From assembly GCA_002387205.1 (NCBI GenBank), contig DGLA01000010.1:310438-374437 (forward strand): DNA of 64,000 bases, in the 5' to 3' direction. Positions 63,378 to 64,000 of this stretch are shown piece by piece; position 1 is the stretch's first letter, and each line of letters opens with the position of its first letter. Made by a program: the position numbers and the translations under genes. Below the pieces are notes generated by a model that saw nothing but the letters and a program-made list of their open reading frames with translations, ran no database searches and had not been told where the DNA came from. The DNA is from Stutzerimonas stutzeri. GTDB taxonomy: Bacteria > Pseudomonadota > Gammaproteobacteria > Pseudomonadales > Pseudomonadaceae.

Positions 63378-63778
63378 CAGCCCCTGACCCCATCCAGATA
63401 GCGCCGAACATCCGCCAGATCCACGACCTGGCCGCCCAGCATGTAATCGAGCGCGCTCTTGCCATTGAACGGCGCGGCGTCATTGGGTTTGTGTACCCAC
63501 TCGTAGGCGCGTTCGGTCTTGTTGCTGAAGATGATCCGCAGCGCCTTGTGAATACCCATCAGATAAGAGATCCGCTCGAGCGTGTCTCGTGGCAAGCGCA
63601 CTTCCGGCAGCTTCTTGTATTTGAAATAGGTTGTATTGCCCACCGATCCCAGAAGCACCCGCTGCTGCTCGGCGCTGCACTTCCACAACCCCATGAGGTT
63701 GAAGAAGAACGTCAGCGCCACTCGGCCAGCGTCTGGCGAGGTTATGTCGGGCTTGCTGACTGCCTGCTCGAGCTTCAT
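63377..63778 (-). CDS. Xre/MbcA/ParS-family antitoxin of the RES pair
   Basis: 133 residues: an Xre-like HTH region (about 20-80; LLGSVGNTTYFKYKKLPEV, LPRDTLERISYLMGI) and the C-terminal DUF2384-type segment (HKPNDAAPFNGKSALDYMLG) that wraps the toxin. It precedes the toxin gene, as in res-xre operons, and should repress its own promoter, probably through the palindrome at 63787-63814. Confidence 0.87.
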   Translation of the reverse strand: MKLEQAVSKPDITSPDAGRVALTFFFNLMGLWKCSAEQQRVLLGSVGNTTYFKYKKLPEVRLPRDTLERISYLMGIHKALRIIFSNKTERAYEWVHKPNDAAPFNGKSALDYMLGGQVVDLADVRRYLDGVRG

Positions 63779-63786
63779 CTGAGTTC

Positions 63787-63814
63787 ACCTGTTTGCCTGC
63801 ACTAAGGCACAGGT
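63787..63814. promoter_or_regulatory. Imperfect palindrome upstream of the antitoxin gene
   Basis: ACCTGTTTGCCT (63787-63798) faces AGGCACAGGT (63805-63814) around a 6-base centre, a two-arm inverted repeat 8 bp before the antitoxin start. Good candidate for the antitoxin operator. Confidence 0.55.
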
Positions 63815-64000
63815 TAGTACAGTTACGGATATTGTCCACCTTTTAATTCGCATGTGTATCTATTCAGGGTGTTATGTAAATCCGAGCGCACACGATTCCG
63901 ATGGGTCGCGATAGCCACGCTTCATCCAAGGCTGGCGGCAGGGCCATTTCCCTACAAATTGAGAGGGAACATTTCCAGGCACGATCTAGTCATCTTTAGA
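63815..64000. other. Right end of the window without recognised gene
   Basis: 186 bp that should hold the promoter of the toxin-antitoxin operon (AT-richer around 63820-63870). No complete gene is visible up to the edge. Confidence 0.4.

Noticed and set aside
1..64000. tRNA, rRNA, CRISPR arrays, transposases, integrases
   Set aside because: None seen on either strand by eye; short or degenerate ones could be missed.

Overview
The window is a GC-rich chromosomal segment of a Pseudomonas-type gammaproteobacterium (Pseudomonadaceae; no species claim is possible). Signs are the ped/exa-type PQQ alcohol-oxidation accessory cluster, an AgmR-like regulator with a PAS hybrid kinase, a short SB1-type LOV photoreceptor next to class II LitR regulators, an assimilatory nirBD locus with a PP2C-kinase fusion, and dense gene packing with ATGA/GTGA overlaps. 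I saw no tRNA, rRNA, CRISPR array, insertion sequence or prophage.

Layout. (1) 1-3.3 kb: tail of a DUF421 protein, a soluble PAS-PAS chemoreceptor, a K+-channel-like gene with an apparent frameshift, and an EthD-like protein. (2) 3.4-19 kb: regulatory and accessory part of a PQQ-dependent alcohol oxidation locus: NarL-type response regulator and kinase, cupredoxin-like protein, ABC-type exporter genes with binding protein, Sel1 protein and beta-propeller, AgmR-like regulator, large PAS hybrid kinase, FIST sensor protein, porin and a PqqF-like protease. The quinoprotein dehydrogenase and pqqABCDE are not in the window. (3) 19-32 kb: a light-response island: two B12-ligand-less LitR/MerR paralogs, folE-folX, short LOV protein, a diguanylate cyclase/phosphodiesterase, hemH, an SDR epimerase, an FAD oxidoreductase, TIGR02450 and DUF523/DUF1722 proteins, and phrB. 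Promoters of three units carry sites of the form T(G/A)TACA-N12-TGTA(C/T)A or close to it.

(4) 32-46 kb: mixed housekeeping and accessory genes: membrane chemoreceptor, sirtuin, small proteins, an NAD oxidoreductase with SAF domain, a glycosyltransferase-RmlD fusion, secreted and lipoproteins, EF-hand protein, CurA-like reductase, esterase-like protein, aldo-keto reductase. (5) 46-52 kb: nitrite assimilation: a leader with a sigma54-type promoter, a likely ANTAR (NasT) two-hairpin motif and a strong intrinsic terminator, then nirB, nirD, an FNT channel and a PP2C-Ser/Thr kinase fusion. (6) 52-56 kb: an HpnE-like FAD oxidoreductase facing an acetoacetate-decarboxylase-like gene, and an SH3-anchor protein. 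(7) 57-62.4 kb: one tightly overlapping operon, rsbR-rsbS-rsbT-(HATPase+SpoIIE)-histidine kinase-hybrid kinase, a stressosome wired to a two-component output with no sigma-B gene nearby. (8) 62.4-63.8 kb: DUF3079 protein and a Xre-RES toxin-antitoxin pair.

Working together: region 3 plausibly couples blue light (LOV) to derepression of LitR-controlled DNA-repair, folate and haem genes; region 5 couples nitrogen status to nitrite use by transcription initiation and attenuation; region 7 is a self-contained stress signalling device.
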